Shown: positions 17,833 through 26,713, counted from the stretch's first letter. The stretch is DNA of 64,000 nt from Halobacillus faecis (GCF_007991335.1 NZ_BJYD01000028.1:41393-105392); one strand, 5' to 3'. The notes: generated by a model from the sequence alone, not told the origin. Program-made: numbers and translations.

Positions 17833-18159
17833 TCAACCAGTAAAGTAATCCTTATAATAGAAGATTGTGACCACCAGTGCGACTACGGTATAACCGATCG
17901 CGGTATAAAATACGACCGTAGGGTTGAAGCTGCGTTTTTCCTCTTCGAGCTTCATTCCAGTCCGGGCCTGGATCCGCAACCGGACCGAATTGGAAGCGAA
18001 ACCGCCTTTTGAATTGAAAAACCATACGATTGTCATGACTGCGACGCCAAGCAAAAAGGAATACTCAATGAACTCCCCACTGAAAAAAGAAGCGACTCCC
18101 CAATTGATCAACATCATCACACTAACAGTAACCAATGCCCATATCATATTTTTCCCCAT
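17833..18159 (-). CDS. Membrane protein, about three helices
   Basis: A 108-residue protein with hydrophobic segments near residues 5-22, 31-47 and 83-101, and a basic middle loop. The start at 18159 is favoured because GGAGGGG lies 6 nt upstream; the ATG at 18174 overlaps that site. No family recognised. Confidence 0.65.
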   Translation of the reverse strand: MGKNMIWALVTVSVMMLINWGVASFFSGEFIEYSFLLGVAVMTIVWFFNSKGGFASNSVRLRIQARTGMKLEEEKRSFNPTVVFYTAIGYTVVALVVTIFYYKDYFTG

Positions 18160-18346
18160 CGTCATCCCCTCCAACTATGTATCCTTATATGTACATACGG
18201 GGGCATGGGATGAAAAGTTTCAATTTTCTTACAAATAGTCCTGATTTACCTATATTCCCGATATGCTCTCTTACATACTGCCGGGTTTCAAACCTTTGGA
18301 AAAACAGGAATAGCACGAGTAAGCTTTGAAAAGGGAGAGATTGTAA

Positions 18347-18697
18347 ATGAAGAATCATGCCGAAGAGACCTTGCACGATTACCGTCACGGAATTGAAGAA
18401 TTGACCAGTTACTTACCTGAAGCAACGAAAGAATACAACCGTTTTACAGGTGCTTTTTTTGAAGATGGGGAAGTCGATCGTAAGCATAAACATTTGATGG
18501 CTCTTGCCATCAGCGTGAAGGATGGTGATGAAGCGAGTATCACTTATCACATGGACCAATGTGTAGCGCTCGGGTGCAGCGATCAGCAAATCTATGAAAC
18601 CATGGGCGTTGCCGCTGCCTATGGAGGGGGATCTGCGATGAGTCAGGCGGTGACTGTCGGGATCCGTACGTTGAAAGAATTCCGCGAAAGATCCTAG
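18347..18697 (+). CDS. Carboxymuconolactone decarboxylase / AhpD-like protein lacking the CxxC
   Basis: A 116-residue alpha-helical protein of the CMD family: KHKHLMALAISVKDGDEASITYHMDQCVALGCS and then ETMGVAAAYGGGSAM. The catalytic His of TYH is kept, but the two redox cysteines that AhpD-type members carry four and seven residues before it are Ser and Asp, so peroxidase-reductase activity is unlikely. AAGGGAGAG lies before the ATG. Closed by a terminator shared with the convergent FAD gene. Confidence 0.85.
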   Translation: MKNHAEETLHDYRHGIEELTSYLPEATKEYNRFTGAFFEDGEVDRKHKHLMALAISVKDGDEASITYHMDQCVALGCSDQQIYETMGVAAAYGGGSAMSQAVTVGIRTLKEFRERS

Positions 18698-18710
18698 TGT
18701 ACCATGAATA

Positions 18711-18743
18711 AAGCTTAGTCTACATTCCGTAGACTAAGCTTTT
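18711..18743. terminator. Bidirectional terminator
   Basis: Stem AAGCTTAGTCTAC / GTAGACTAAGCTT between the convergent CMD and FAD-dehydrogenase genes, overlapping the last codons of the latter. Confidence 0.85.
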
Positions 18744-20065
18744 ATCATGCGTGCCAAATAGATCCCGCTTGCCGCTGCCTGCGACAGGGAGTGCGTCTCG
18801 CCCGAACAGTCCCCGATCAAATACAAACCTGACACCTCGGTTTCAAAATGCTCATCCGTAAAGATCTTCGCTTCGTAAAATTTACTGTCCAACCCATAAA
18901 GGATGGTATCGCGATCGATTTCCTCGCCGATCAGCCCTTCCAACGCTTCAAAAAACTCCATCAGTGCCTCTATATAAAGGGAAGGAACTTCTTTGCGGAG
19001 ATCTCCTGCGTCTGCCTCCAGCGAGGGTTGAATAACACCGCAAGAAAGATGATCAGAAGATTTTCCTTTCAATAAATCTCCCAACTTCTGTGCCACAATC
19101 CTGTCCCGCCCTTGATTGATGCCGCCGATCACATGATGTGCTTCTGCCATCGCATCTGTTTGAGTCTCGAAGTATCGTGGGACGAATAGAGTGAAATTCA
19201 AATTCTGACTCGGTTCTTCTTCGTTCTGGTTTTGACCATCTGCCATCACCAGGCCATGCTGGTACTTGCGGATGATTCTTCCACGCGGATTCATACAGTA
19301 GGTGGTTGCGGAAAAACGCTCGGTTATGTAATTCAATTTCGTTTCAAAGGTTTCCTGAAGGATGGCATCGAGCTGATTGCCGCGCATCTCCACTCTAATA
19401 CCTAGATCCAGCCGTGTCTCGCCTGCCTTTAGCCCTAACTCCGCTGTCATGGATTTGAGCCAGTCACTCCCGCTCATTCCTGTAGCGAAAACGACCTTCT
19501 TGCTTTCGAGTTGTCCGTGGTTTGTATCCATCAAGAACCGCCCACTTTTTTTGGTGACTTCTATAACATCCGCTTCAAAAGTGAATGTCACCCTTTCAGA
19601 CATTTCCTCATACATGCTTTGAAAAATCCCCCGGGCAAGCTGCGTCCCCAAATGGCGCACTTCTGTCGAGAAAACTATTAAAGAATGATGAGCAGCTTTT
19701 GCTGAAAGTTTCTCATTTTTCGTACTGTACCTCTCTACAAGGTCGCCACCATAAGAGCACAAAAGCTCATCGACTTCTTCCATGAGCGCAACCGTCTCCT
19801 TTTCCCCGATCTTCTTCCCCAGCTGCCCACCGAAATCGTTCGTATAATTGAACTTCCCTTCTGATTTTCCGAGGCCGGCAAACCCTACGTACCGATCGCA
19901 CGGCCCTTCACAGGTGCACGCTTCCTGTTGTAATCCACACGTCCGTTCAACTAGAGGCTTTCCTTTATCCACTACATGGACGTTCAATTCCGGATGTTCT
20001 TTCGTGAGCGTATAAGCAAGGAACACACCGCTGACGCCGGCCCCAATGATCGTCACGTCATACAC
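18734..20065 (-). CDS. Uncharacterised FAD-dependent dehydrogenase (COG2509 type)
   Basis: A 443-residue flavoprotein. The N-terminal dinucleotide fold has IIGAGVSGVFLAYTL; a cysteine cluster follows (CGLQQEACTCEGPC, about residues 43-56); the C-terminus has the FAD-closing motif YLIGDCSGETHSLSQAAASG. This arrangement matches the COG2509 NAD-utilising dehydrogenases. GTG start at 20065 with AAGGGG upstream, four bases after the stop of the GNAT gene, so the two are cotranscribed. Substrate unknown; the cysteines could bind metal. Confidence 0.85.
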   Translation of the reverse strand: MYDVTIIGAGVSGVFLAYTLTKEHPELNVHVVDKGKPLVERTCGLQQEACTCEGPCDRYVGFAGLGKSEGKFNYTNDFGGQLGKKIGEKETVALMEEVDELLCSYGGDLVERYSTKNEKLSAKAAHHSLIVFSTEVRHLGTQLARGIFQSMYEEMSERVTFTFEADVIEVTKKSGRFLMDTNHGQLESKKVVFATGMSGSDWLKSMTAELGLKAGETRLDLGIRVEMRGNQLDAILQETFETKLNYITERFSATTYCMNPRGRIIRKYQHGLVMADGQNQNEEEPSQNLNFTLFVPRYFETQTDAMAEAHHVIGGINQGRDRIVAQKLGDLLKGKSSDHLSCGVIQPSLEADAGDLRKEVPSLYIEALMEFFEALEGLIGEEIDRDTILYGLDSKFYEAKIFTDEHFETEVSGLYLIGDCSGETHSLSQAAASGIYLARMIKA

Positions 20066-20069
20066 AGGA

Positions 20070-20642
20070 TCACGCCCCTTTTGTACGGACTTTGGCGTAG
20101 ATACACGTATCGGTCAACCGCTTCCCATCGACAGATCGATCTTCGTTGCGAAGAATTCCTTCAAGCTCAAAACCGAGGGATTCCGGTATGGCGCGGCTTC
20201 TTTTATTTTCCGATTCACAGCGGATCTCCACCCGTGCTCCTCCTAATTCATTCAAGGCGTATGTCGTCAAAGCGTCCACCGCTTCCCGCATGTATCCTTT
20301 TCCACTATGTGCGGTATCCATCCAGTAGCCGAGCTCGAACTTCGGCACATCCCAGTCCATTCGATGAAAACCAGTCGAACCGACGAACGTCTGATCCTCT
20401 TTCAGAAAAACGAGATACCTTAAATTCTGACGCAACAAAAATTTCGCATGTGCTTCCCTAGCGTTTGATTCTGTGTCTTCGACGGTCGGCGTCTCCTGGA
20501 CGAATCCAAGCCATGGTTTCAGTTCATTCACAGACCTTTGGATGGCTGCATTGACCACTGTCCCGTCGCCAGGCTCCGGCATTTTCAGGATCAGCCGTTC
20601 AGTTTCTATATGTGTTTTGACATCTCGCATAACTGGATTCAT
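20070..20642 (-). CDS. RimJ/RimL-type GNAT acetyltransferase
   Basis: A 190-residue acetyltransferase of the ribosomal-protein-Ser family: ETERLILKMPEPGDG at the start, ELGYWMDTAHSGKGYMREAV for acetyl-CoA binding (the G-K-G-Y-M loop), and SRAIPESLGFELEGILRNE at the end. The ATG at 20642 has AGGGGAT upstream; an in-frame ATG 23 codons earlier does not. First gene of a two-gene operon with the FAD dehydrogenase. Substrate (protein N-terminus or small molecule) unknown. Confidence 0.88.
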   Translation of the reverse strand: MNPVMRDVKTHIETERLILKMPEPGDGTVVNAAIQRSVNELKPWLGFVQETPTVEDTESNAREAHAKFLLRQNLRYLVFLKEDQTFVGSTGFHRMDWDVPKFELGYWMDTAHSGKGYMREAVDALTTYALNELGGARVEIRCESENKRSRAIPESLGFELEGILRNEDRSVDGKRLTDTCIYAKVRTKGA

Positions 20643-20779
20643 TGTCCCATCCCCTTGTGATTCGATTTTATCCTTATCCTCTATCAAACAAGATTTCTTA
20701 TTTTTTTGCAACAGCTACATTCAAAGCTTTCTAAATTTTTGTATAATAGACGGACATTCATATAGGAAGGAGGGATCCG

Positions 20780-21688
20780 ATGACGAGAAACCGGGCATTC
20801 TTGATGATTTTCCTGGGCGCATCCCTGTGGGGCATCATCGGGCTGTTTGTGAACCAATTGTACGATCATGGATTCTCCCCCATTCAAGTCGTCGCTCTCC
20901 GAGTGACCTCTGCGATGGTCATGCTGTTCGGATCCATCATCGTTTCCAATAGAAACCTTTTGAAAATAAAACCCGCAGATTCGCGCTATTTCATCGGGAC
21001 AGGGGTCATCAGCATCGCTTTGTTCAACTGGTGTCTGTTCAGCGCCATTGAGGCGACTTCGATGGCGATCGCTTTCGTTCTCCTTTATACTGCACCTGTG
21101 TTTGTGACCATTTTTTCAAGAATCTTCTTTAAAGAGGCTTGGACAGGAAGAAAACTGATGGCCCTTTTCACGACTTTTGTCGGGTGTACGTTCGTCATCG
21201 GATGGCTTCCAGGACTGCAAGCCTCCTTATCATGGCCCGGCCTGTTATTCGGCCTGGGTTCGGGACTGTTTTATGCCCTTTACAGCATCTTCGGGAAGGT
21301 CGTTTTGAAAAAATACCGCTCCCTGACTGTCACCTTTTATACATTTCTATTCGCAGCTCTCGCAGTCGTTCCTTTCAGCGGCCTATGGGAAGAAATGGCT
21401 TTAATGAATGACATTTGTGTCTGGCTGTTGATTCTCGGCCTCGGACTCATCTCGACCGTTCTGCCTTTCCTTCTTTATACGAAAGGCCTCGAGCATGTGG
21501 AATCGAGCCGCGCTTCCATCGTCGCCACCATCGAACCGGTCGTCGCGACGCTTGTCGGATATTTCGTTTATGCGGAAGTGATGACGATTTATCAATACGC
21601 CGGGGTCGTGCTCGTACTTTTATCAGTTATTATTGTTCAGGAGGCGAAAAAGAAGCCTGCTCATCACAGGGAAAAGTCCGCTTCTTGA
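20780..21688 (+). CDS. EamA/DMT family exporter
   Basis: A 302-residue, ten-helix drug/metabolite transporter made of two EamA repeats (about 8-140 and 150-290). Seen: GASLWGIIGLFVNQL in TM1, FVLLYTAPVFVTIFSRIFFKE closing the first repeat, and SRASIVATIEPVVATLVGYFVYAE, the standard end of the second. AGGAAGGGAGGGA precedes the ATG. Substrates of this family include amino acids and nucleobases; none can be assigned. Confidence 0.92.
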   Translation: MTRNRAFLMIFLGASLWGIIGLFVNQLYDHGFSPIQVVALRVTSAMVMLFGSIIVSNRNLLKIKPADSRYFIGTGVISIALFNWCLFSAIEATSMAIAFVLLYTAPVFVTIFSRIFFKEAWTGRKLMALFTTFVGCTFVIGWLPGLQASLSWPGLLFGLGSGLFYALYSIFGKVVLKKYRSLTVTFYTFLFAALAVVPFSGLWEEMALMNDICVWLLILGLGLISTVLPFLLYTKGLEHVESSRASIVATIEPVVATLVGYFVYAEVMTIYQYAGVVLVLLSVIIVQEAKKKPAHHREKSAS

Positions 21689-21691
21689 GCG

Positions 21692-21817
21692 CGTTACGTC
21701 ACTTTGCGGTGTCGTTAGGGCACTTTCGTAGTTCGTTAGGTCACTTTGGCTTCCCGTTAAGTCACTTTGGTCGTGCGTTCGGGCATTTTCGCACTCCGTT
21801 AAGTCACTTTGCCCCGT
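21692..21817. repeat. Tandem array of six 21-bp repeats
   Basis: Units start at 21692, 21713, 21734, 21755, 21776 and 21797, each beginning CGTTA.G.CACTTT followed by seven variable bases. The first 14 bases are well kept, the rest vary. It begins 4 bp after the EamA stop. The period is a multiple of three, and both strands remain open through it. Confidence 0.9.
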
Positions 21818-21832
21818 ACCGCACACACTAAA

Positions 21833-21862
21833 AAACCAGCTCCTTAGTATAGGAGCTGGTTT
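21833..21862. terminator. Terminator between the repeat array and pullulanase
   Basis: Perfect stem AAACCAGCTCCT / AGGAGCTGGTTT serving the minus-strand pullulanase and the plus-strand EamA gene. Confidence 0.85.
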
Positions 21863-21866
21863 CTCT

Positions 21867-24596
21867 TTATTTCGTATGAATCACAACCGTCGTCAGTGGG
21901 TCGATGGTAATGCCATCTTTATTCAGCTCGAAACCGGATGGATCTTTCACTTTTTTGCGTCCAGCTTCGTCATTGTCGACGAGCACTTTTCCTTTTTTCA
22001 AGTTCTCATCAAGAGTCAATGTACGTGTTTCGTCATCGGCGTTGATGAACACGTAATAGCTTCCTTTCGCTTTCTTACCAGGATCGACCGCTTTATAAGC
22101 GATCATCAAATCGGTATCCTGGATTTCAGGTGCATCCAAAAGCGTGACGTTTTCTTCGACGGCTTCCTCAGAACCGAGGCGGAAAGCATCTGTCCAGCGT
22201 CTCAGTTCAATCAAGCCTTTCGTATATTCCATCGTTTCCTGCTGGATACTCGGCTGTGATACCGCCTGCCAGTCGAACTGGTTGATGATATCGGTAGAAT
22301 CATAGGAATCATGGATGAAGTAAGGATCCTCGAACGGATTCCCGTTTTCATCTTCCATATAGGTCCACTTATCTTCTGGAACGCCATCGACTTTCCACTG
22401 CTTCGTGCGGCCGTATTCCTGACCGGCATGAAGGAAAGAGATTCCCTGACTTGTCAGAATCATAGAGTTCCCGAGTCGGATCCGTTTCTGGATTTCCTCT
22501 TCATGCTTCGCCGGATCTTTTTTAATAGACTGCGCGATGACATCATGAAGCGTCAAGTTGTCGTGGGCTGCGATGTACTGAACGATATCGCCCGGATCAT
22601 CTTCTGTCACATTGCCAGGCTGACCTTTGATATTGTTAAAAATGGTATCGATGTTACGAGCGCCGCCTGTAATGAAACGCGGTTCCCCTTCACTTCCGAA
22701 ACCGGACTTCAGTTCATTCCTGATCTCATCAGAAAAGACAGCGACTCCATCTGTTTCATCCATCCAATCCTGGTCAGCAGGTTGAACGCCTTCTCCACCG
22801 TTATCGCCGGCATACGTTCTCCAACCTTCTCCAAGCATCAAAATGTTCGGGTTCAAAGCTTCCGCTGCGTCATAAGCGGCTTGGACACTTTCTGCATCCA
22901 AATCACCCATCAAATCGAAACGGAAACCATCGACTTTAAATTCATCGACCCAATATTCAATAGAGTCGACCATAAGCTTGCGGGACATTTCGTGAGTCGT
23001 TCCCACTTTTCCTCCGCCGTAACCTGTTTTGGTATTGCCTTCCTCATCCATGAAGTGATAATAGTTCGGGACAAGGTCTTCCAGGATGCTCACTTTGGCT
23101 GTGTGGTTGTAGACGACATCCAAAATGACGCCCATCTTGCGTTTGTGGATTTCATCAATCAGCTGCTTGAACTCTTCAATTCTTTCTTCCGGATCTTCCG
23201 GACGCTCGGAATACATGCCGGAAAGAGCGAAGTAACTGTGAGGATCATAGCCCCAGTTGTAATTGTTCCCTGAAGCGGAATACTCACGCTCACGTGTACT
23301 GCTGTCGAGCTCATCCCCGAAATAATACTTCATGACAGGGAGCAGTTGAATGTGTGTCACACCCAGTTCTTTTACATAATCCAATTTTTCTACAAAAGCA
23401 TTGAACGTGCCGAACTGGGAATCCAATTCACCTTCGATGCTCGGGTCAGATGTGAAGTCACGGACGTGTGCTTCCCAAATGATTGCATCTTCACGCTTTT
23501 CATAGCCTTTGATTTTGGCAAAATCAAGTTTAGGCCCGATGTCTGAAGGATCGACGATCGCCGCTTTTCCTACATCATCGTTATCCTCATTGTTTGAAGC
23601 CGCCATTGATTTAGCGTAAGGATCGAGGGCAAGTTTTTCTTCTCCATACGCCTCGATCTTATATTGATAATAGTAGCTGTTGAGGTCTTTGATACCCGTA
23701 TTATCCTCATCCAACGTCACCGACCAGACGCCATCGTCCCCTTTTTCCATCGGGATATCACGGTTCCCGACTTCATACTGGTCGTCTTTATCATAAAGAA
23801 CGACAGAAACATTCGTCGCCATCGGGGACCAAAGCTTCAGTTCAGCTGTCCCGTCGTCATGTAACGTCGCCCCGAGGTCATCCCCGTCATATGCGAACCT
23901 TTCATCCATCAGCTTCCAGTCGACCATCACATTCGTTTCTTCTTCTCCATATTGGATGGTGTACGTCTGAGTAAGATCCAGCGCTTCTGCGGTTTCCAGA
24001 CGAACATCTTGTCCATCCACCTCAGTAGATTCAATGGCGATGCGCTCTCCATCTGCGCCCTTCAGAACAAATTCAGAACGATCGGCACTTTCAATGACCT
24101 GGCTCATCTTCGCTGCAATGAGTGTGTCGTTCTTGATTTTCGCCGACTCCACGTAAGTCGTCAGCACAGGTTCTTCCAAATAGACTTCCTCCTTACCTTG
24201 GACCAGCCAGAACTCCGTTTCACCGGTCGTTGGAAAACTACGATCATTCGGAGTATCTTTTAGATCCCCCTTATGTACGATAAAGTTCAATCCGTTCTCG
24301 ATGTCGATGACCGGGATTTCCACAGACATTCCGAAGTCCGTTTCAGTCGTAAACTCCACCGGGTCCGACCAATCCGTCCCTTGTTCAATCGCAGGATTAG
24401 AACCATCCTGATTCCATAGATGCAGTCCCCAACCTTCGTAATTTCCATCTAATCGCTTGTAGTTAATGGTAACGGTTTCATTTGTTTCTGCAAAAGTCTT
24501 TGTTGAGCTGACCGACGTTAAAGATGTCGGACTCGCCAGCAAGAACACAAGCACGATGCTGATGACAACTTTCCACCACTGTCTCCTCATCCTCAA
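21867..24596 (-). CDS. pulA: Secreted type I pullulanase
   Basis: A 909-residue extracellular glycoside hydrolase (GH13_14) cleaving alpha-1,6 bonds of pullulan and branched starch. Order: signal peptide with a long hydrophobic core (ending near TKTFAE), CBM41 starch-binding domain (VTINYKRLDGNYEGWGLHLW), a bacterial pullulanase linker domain, CBM48, then the catalytic barrel with YNWGYDP (about 450), nucleophile Asp in DGFRFDLMGD (about 560), acid Glu in GEGW (about 589) and HDNLTLHD (about 676). Rich in Asp and Glu, as expected for an extracellular protein of a halophile. TTG start at 24596 with AGGAGGAG; ATG 24590 is an alternative. A cre site and sigma-A promoter lie upstream. Confidence 0.94.
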   Translation of the reverse strand: MRMRRQWWKVVISIVLVFLLASPTSLTSVSSTKTFAETNETVTINYKRLDGNYEGWGLHLWNQDGSNPAIEQGTDWSDPVEFTTETDFGMSVEIPVIDIENGLNFIVHKGDLKDTPNDRSFPTTGETEFWLVQGKEEVYLEEPVLTTYVESAKIKNDTLIAAKMSQVIESADRSEFVLKGADGERIAIESTEVDGQDVRLETAEALDLTQTYTIQYGEEETNVMVDWKLMDERFAYDGDDLGATLHDDGTAELKLWSPMATNVSVVLYDKDDQYEVGNRDIPMEKGDDGVWSVTLDEDNTGIKDLNSYYYQYKIEAYGEEKLALDPYAKSMAASNNEDNDDVGKAAIVDPSDIGPKLDFAKIKGYEKREDAIIWEAHVRDFTSDPSIEGELDSQFGTFNAFVEKLDYVKELGVTHIQLLPVMKYYFGDELDSSTREREYSASGNNYNWGYDPHSYFALSGMYSERPEDPEERIEEFKQLIDEIHKRKMGVILDVVYNHTAKVSILEDLVPNYYHFMDEEGNTKTGYGGGKVGTTHEMSRKLMVDSIEYWVDEFKVDGFRFDLMGDLDAESVQAAYDAAEALNPNILMLGEGWRTYAGDNGGEGVQPADQDWMDETDGVAVFSDEIRNELKSGFGSEGEPRFITGGARNIDTIFNNIKGQPGNVTEDDPGDIVQYIAAHDNLTLHDVIAQSIKKDPAKHEEEIQKRIRLGNSMILTSQGISFLHAGQEYGRTKQWKVDGVPEDKWTYMEDENGNPFEDPYFIHDSYDSTDIINQFDWQAVSQPSIQQETMEYTKGLIELRRWTDAFRLGSEEAVEENVTLLDAPEIQDTDLMIAYKAVDPGKKAKGSYYVFINADDETRTLTLDENLKKGKVLVDNDEAGRKKVKDPSGFELNKDGITIDPLTTVVIHTK

Positions 24597-24645
24597 ATCA
24601 TTCTCCTCCTTTAAAGGTTTTCTGAGTGCCATGCACACCTTTTAG

Positions 24646-24659
24646 TGCAAACGCTTTCA
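24646..24659 (-). promoter_or_regulatory. Catabolite responsive element (cre) for pulA
   Basis: TGAAAGCGTTTGCA on the minus strand matches the cre consensus WTGNAANCGNWWNCA. It lies just downstream of the predicted -10, where CcpA binding would block transcription. Glucose repression of pullulanase is inferred. Confidence 0.8.
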
Positions 24660-24665
24660 CAAACC

Positions 24666-24693
24666 AATATACCATAGATTTCCTGAATGTGAA
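24666..24693 (-). promoter_or_regulatory. Sigma-A promoter of pulA
   Basis: TTCACA (24688-24693) and TATATT (24666-24671) separated by 16 bp on the minus strand, about 70 bp before the start codon and directly in front of the cre site. Confidence 0.6.
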
Positions 24694-24805
24694 TAAATGT
24701 TCAGAAAATGATTGAAAAGGAAACGATTGTCCTGTTTCTATAGTCCCAAGTTCTAAACCTCTGTTCTTTGAATACATTGAAGGAGGATTAACGGGAGGTG
24801 TTTGT

Positions 24806-25117
24806 ATGTCAGCAGCACGTGTTCTCATGTGGGTCACCGCCGCTTTAGAAGCATTCTTAGGCATCCCTTTTATTGGAGGAACCTTCGTCATCTCATTATT
24901 TTGGACTCCCCTGGCCGTCATGCTTATTCTTCATATCATCACCCTTGTGCTTTCCCAGCAGAAAGGAAGGGAAACGAGAGGAAGTATCCTCGGCATCGTC
25001 ACCTCATGTATCGGCTGGGTACCTTTCGTCGGTATGGTCATGCACATTTTGACAGCGATCTTTTTATTCATTGATGCAGCAGAAGCGGATCCCGAACTGG
25101 AAAAACAGCCGGCATAA
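24806..25117 (+). CDS. Membrane protein, three to four helices
   Basis: A 103-residue hydrophobic protein (MWVTAALEAFLGIPFIGG, then two further segments, and FLFIDAAEADPELE at the C-terminus). GGGAGGTG lies 5 nt before the ATG at 24806. Single gene with its own strong terminator. Resembles the many small uncharacterised Bacillaceae membrane proteins; no family assigned. Confidence 0.7.
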   Translation: MSAARVLMWVTAALEAFLGIPFIGGTFVISLFWTPLAVMLILHIITLVLSQQKGRETRGSILGIVTSCIGWVPFVGMVMHILTAIFLFIDAAEADPELEKQPA

Positions 25118-25120
25118 AAA

Positions 25121-25147
25121 GGCGCCTCATAGCGAGGCGCCTTTTTT
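25121..25147. terminator. Bidirectional terminator
   Basis: Perfect stem AAGGCGCCTC / GAGGCGCCTT with a T run, between convergent genes. Confidence 0.9.
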
Positions 25148-25713
25148 CAATAGAGTTCTAATTTTTGCTGTTCGTTATGAAAAGCCCGGAGTAAGACCAG
25201 GAACACAATCTCAAGGATAATCATGACGGCTATTCCTATGATAAATAACGGGATAACCGTGTTTTCCGGAAGGTTCATAGAGAAAGGCAAGAGCGCGTAA
25301 TAAAGGATGTGAGCAGTTAGATAAAAACTGAATAGCTTGCGTGCTCTTACTTGAAGATCCTCTTCTTCCTTTTTCTTCGCCCAATCGATGAACACCTGAA
25401 ACAGATAAAAGACCAGCACCAGTTTGAGCACTCCTAACGATTGATGGTAAATCGTAGGAAGATCGAAACCCATAGTCACACCCCCTGCTGTTCCTGAAGG
25501 CTGGCCTAAAAAGGCTTGCGGAATCGCAATGAGACTGATGATCAAGGCGGTAGTTCTCGCCCCCTTCATCCCTTTCAAGTTCCCCTCCATTCCATTCAAG
25601 GCACTTAAAACTAGGAGATACCCGATGAAATCAGCTAAAATCTCAATTTGGCCGAGGTGGATGTCGATTAAAACAAGCAGCAGACCTCCGAAGATCCGGT
25701 GAAAGGGATTCAT
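25147..25713 (-). CDS. Membrane protein, about five helices
   Basis: A 188-residue integral membrane protein starting MNPFHRIFGGLLLVLIDIHLGQIEILAD-like; further helices near 35-55, 90-110, 130-150 and 155-180. It overlaps the upstream gene by four bases (ATGA), so the two are translationally coupled. The first helix with an embedded charged residue pair is typical of small integral proteins of unknown function. No family recognised. Confidence 0.7.
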   Translation of the reverse strand: MNPFHRIFGGLLLVLIDIHLGQIEILADFIGYLLVLSALNGMEGNLKGMKGARTTALIISLIAIPQAFLGQPSGTAGGVTMGFDLPTIYHQSLGVLKLVLVFYLFQVFIDWAKKKEEEDLQVRARKLFSFYLTAHILYYALLPFSMNLPENTVIPLFIIGIAVMIILEIVFLVLLRAFHNEQQKLELY

Positions 25714-26609
25714 TGGCTCCCCCTCCTTTCGATGAGGAGTTCCATCTGCTCTGGCGTGAGCTGCGGGTCATTCGTTACGTAGAATGGCTGAGTGAATGGG
25801 TTGCCATTTTCCGTTGTACCTGCCATTTCAATTTCATAAGAATAAGCGCGAATCGCGTCCGGCTTTTCTTGCATCGTCAGCCTGATCCGGTCTCCCCGCT
25901 TCATTTCAATGGGAAATTGGACTTCTTCCAATGGAGCACCAGCCACGCGGCTCCATTCCTCATTCAGTTCTTTGTTGTGCGTGCGCGGTCCGCCCCCATC
26001 CGGAGTACCTGTTGTACCGATTGACGGGGTGTACAATTTCTTCTTTAAATCTTCATCAACTTCAGGAAATGGTGAGGTCATCGATTCTATTTTCAAATCC
26101 TCAACGACCGTATAAGAGCGAAACGAGCGTCCATTGCTGCTGCTTGAGCTTGATTGTTGACGAAAAATTCCATTTCCCTCTCTATGTTGACTGGATGTAA
26201 CCTTGCCAATATCCGCTACGGTTGTTTCCCCATTATTAAAATGAATCGTAGCTTGTCCTTTATGATCGACACTCAACTCCCTCATTTTCTGCTCATCAAA
26301 GACTACACTTTTCAGCAAATAATGTGAGGACCTGCTTTGAATATCCGGCCCATAGGCAGGATTCTCATTTTGAAACGCATAATAATCCGATTCCGCATGT
26401 AAAGTCGTTCCATCACTAAACTCTACACTCCTGACACGTGCCGGATTATCTCTATTGGTTAAGTAATAAAGCTCGAACATCCCGATTCCACCGTAAAAGT
26501 GTTCAAGAAAAACTGGTTCCTCCAATTGCTTGGATTGATAGAACCAGAGATTACCTCCCCAGCTGATTAAAACGATCAGCAGAGCAATCATAAATGTTTT
26601 TCCTTTCAT
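25710..26609 (-). CDS. Membrane-anchored extracytoplasmic protein
   Basis: A 299-residue protein with one N-terminal membrane anchor (about 6-24) and a beta-rich outside domain. It has a Ser-rich stretch (QQSSSSSSNGRSF, about 151-163). Coupled to the following membrane protein by an ATGA overlap; the pair looks like a two-component membrane unit. No family recognised, no catalytic motif seen. Confidence 0.7.
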   Translation of the reverse strand: MKGKTFMIALLIVLISWGGNLWFYQSKQLEEPVFLEHFYGGIGMFELYYLTNRDNPARVRSVEFSDGTTLHAESDYYAFQNENPAYGPDIQSRSSHYLLKSVVFDEQKMRELSVDHKGQATIHFNNGETTVADIGKVTSSQHREGNGIFRQQSSSSSSNGRSFRSYTVVEDLKIESMTSPFPEVDEDLKKKLYTPSIGTTGTPDGGGPRTHNKELNEEWSRVAGAPLEEVQFPIEMKRGDRIRLTMQEKPDAIRAYSYEIEMAGTTENGNPFTQPFYVTNDPQLTPEQMELLIERRGSQ

Positions 26610-26650
26610 ATGTATCTTCCTAACTTGTATTCTTTTCGTTATGAGAGGTT

Positions 26651-26713
26651 CAGACTTCCTTGTGCGCTGTCCGGGCTTCTTGCGCGCGGTCCCGGGCTTC
26701 CTGCGCGCGTTCC
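26651..26713. repeat. Tandem array of three 21-bp repeats
   Basis: Units at 26651, 26672 and 26693 of the form C.G.CTTC.TG.GCG..GTCC; units two and three differ at only two positions. GC-rich compared with the surroundings. Different consensus from the 21.7-kb array but the same 21-bp period. Confidence 0.85.

Noticed and set aside
21692..21817. Tandem repeats considered as a CRISPR array
   Set aside because: Repeat unit is only 21 bp with no unique spacers of normal length, and no cas genes are present.
22311..23273. Long plus-strand open frame opposite the pullulanase gene
   Set aside because: Antisense to a fully conserved GH13 catalytic domain, no ribosome binding site; a shadow of codon bias.
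24598..24921. Minus-strand open frame upstream of pullulanase
   Set aside because: Overlaps the promoter and cre site and the next gene; no ribosome binding site; no protein-like sequence.
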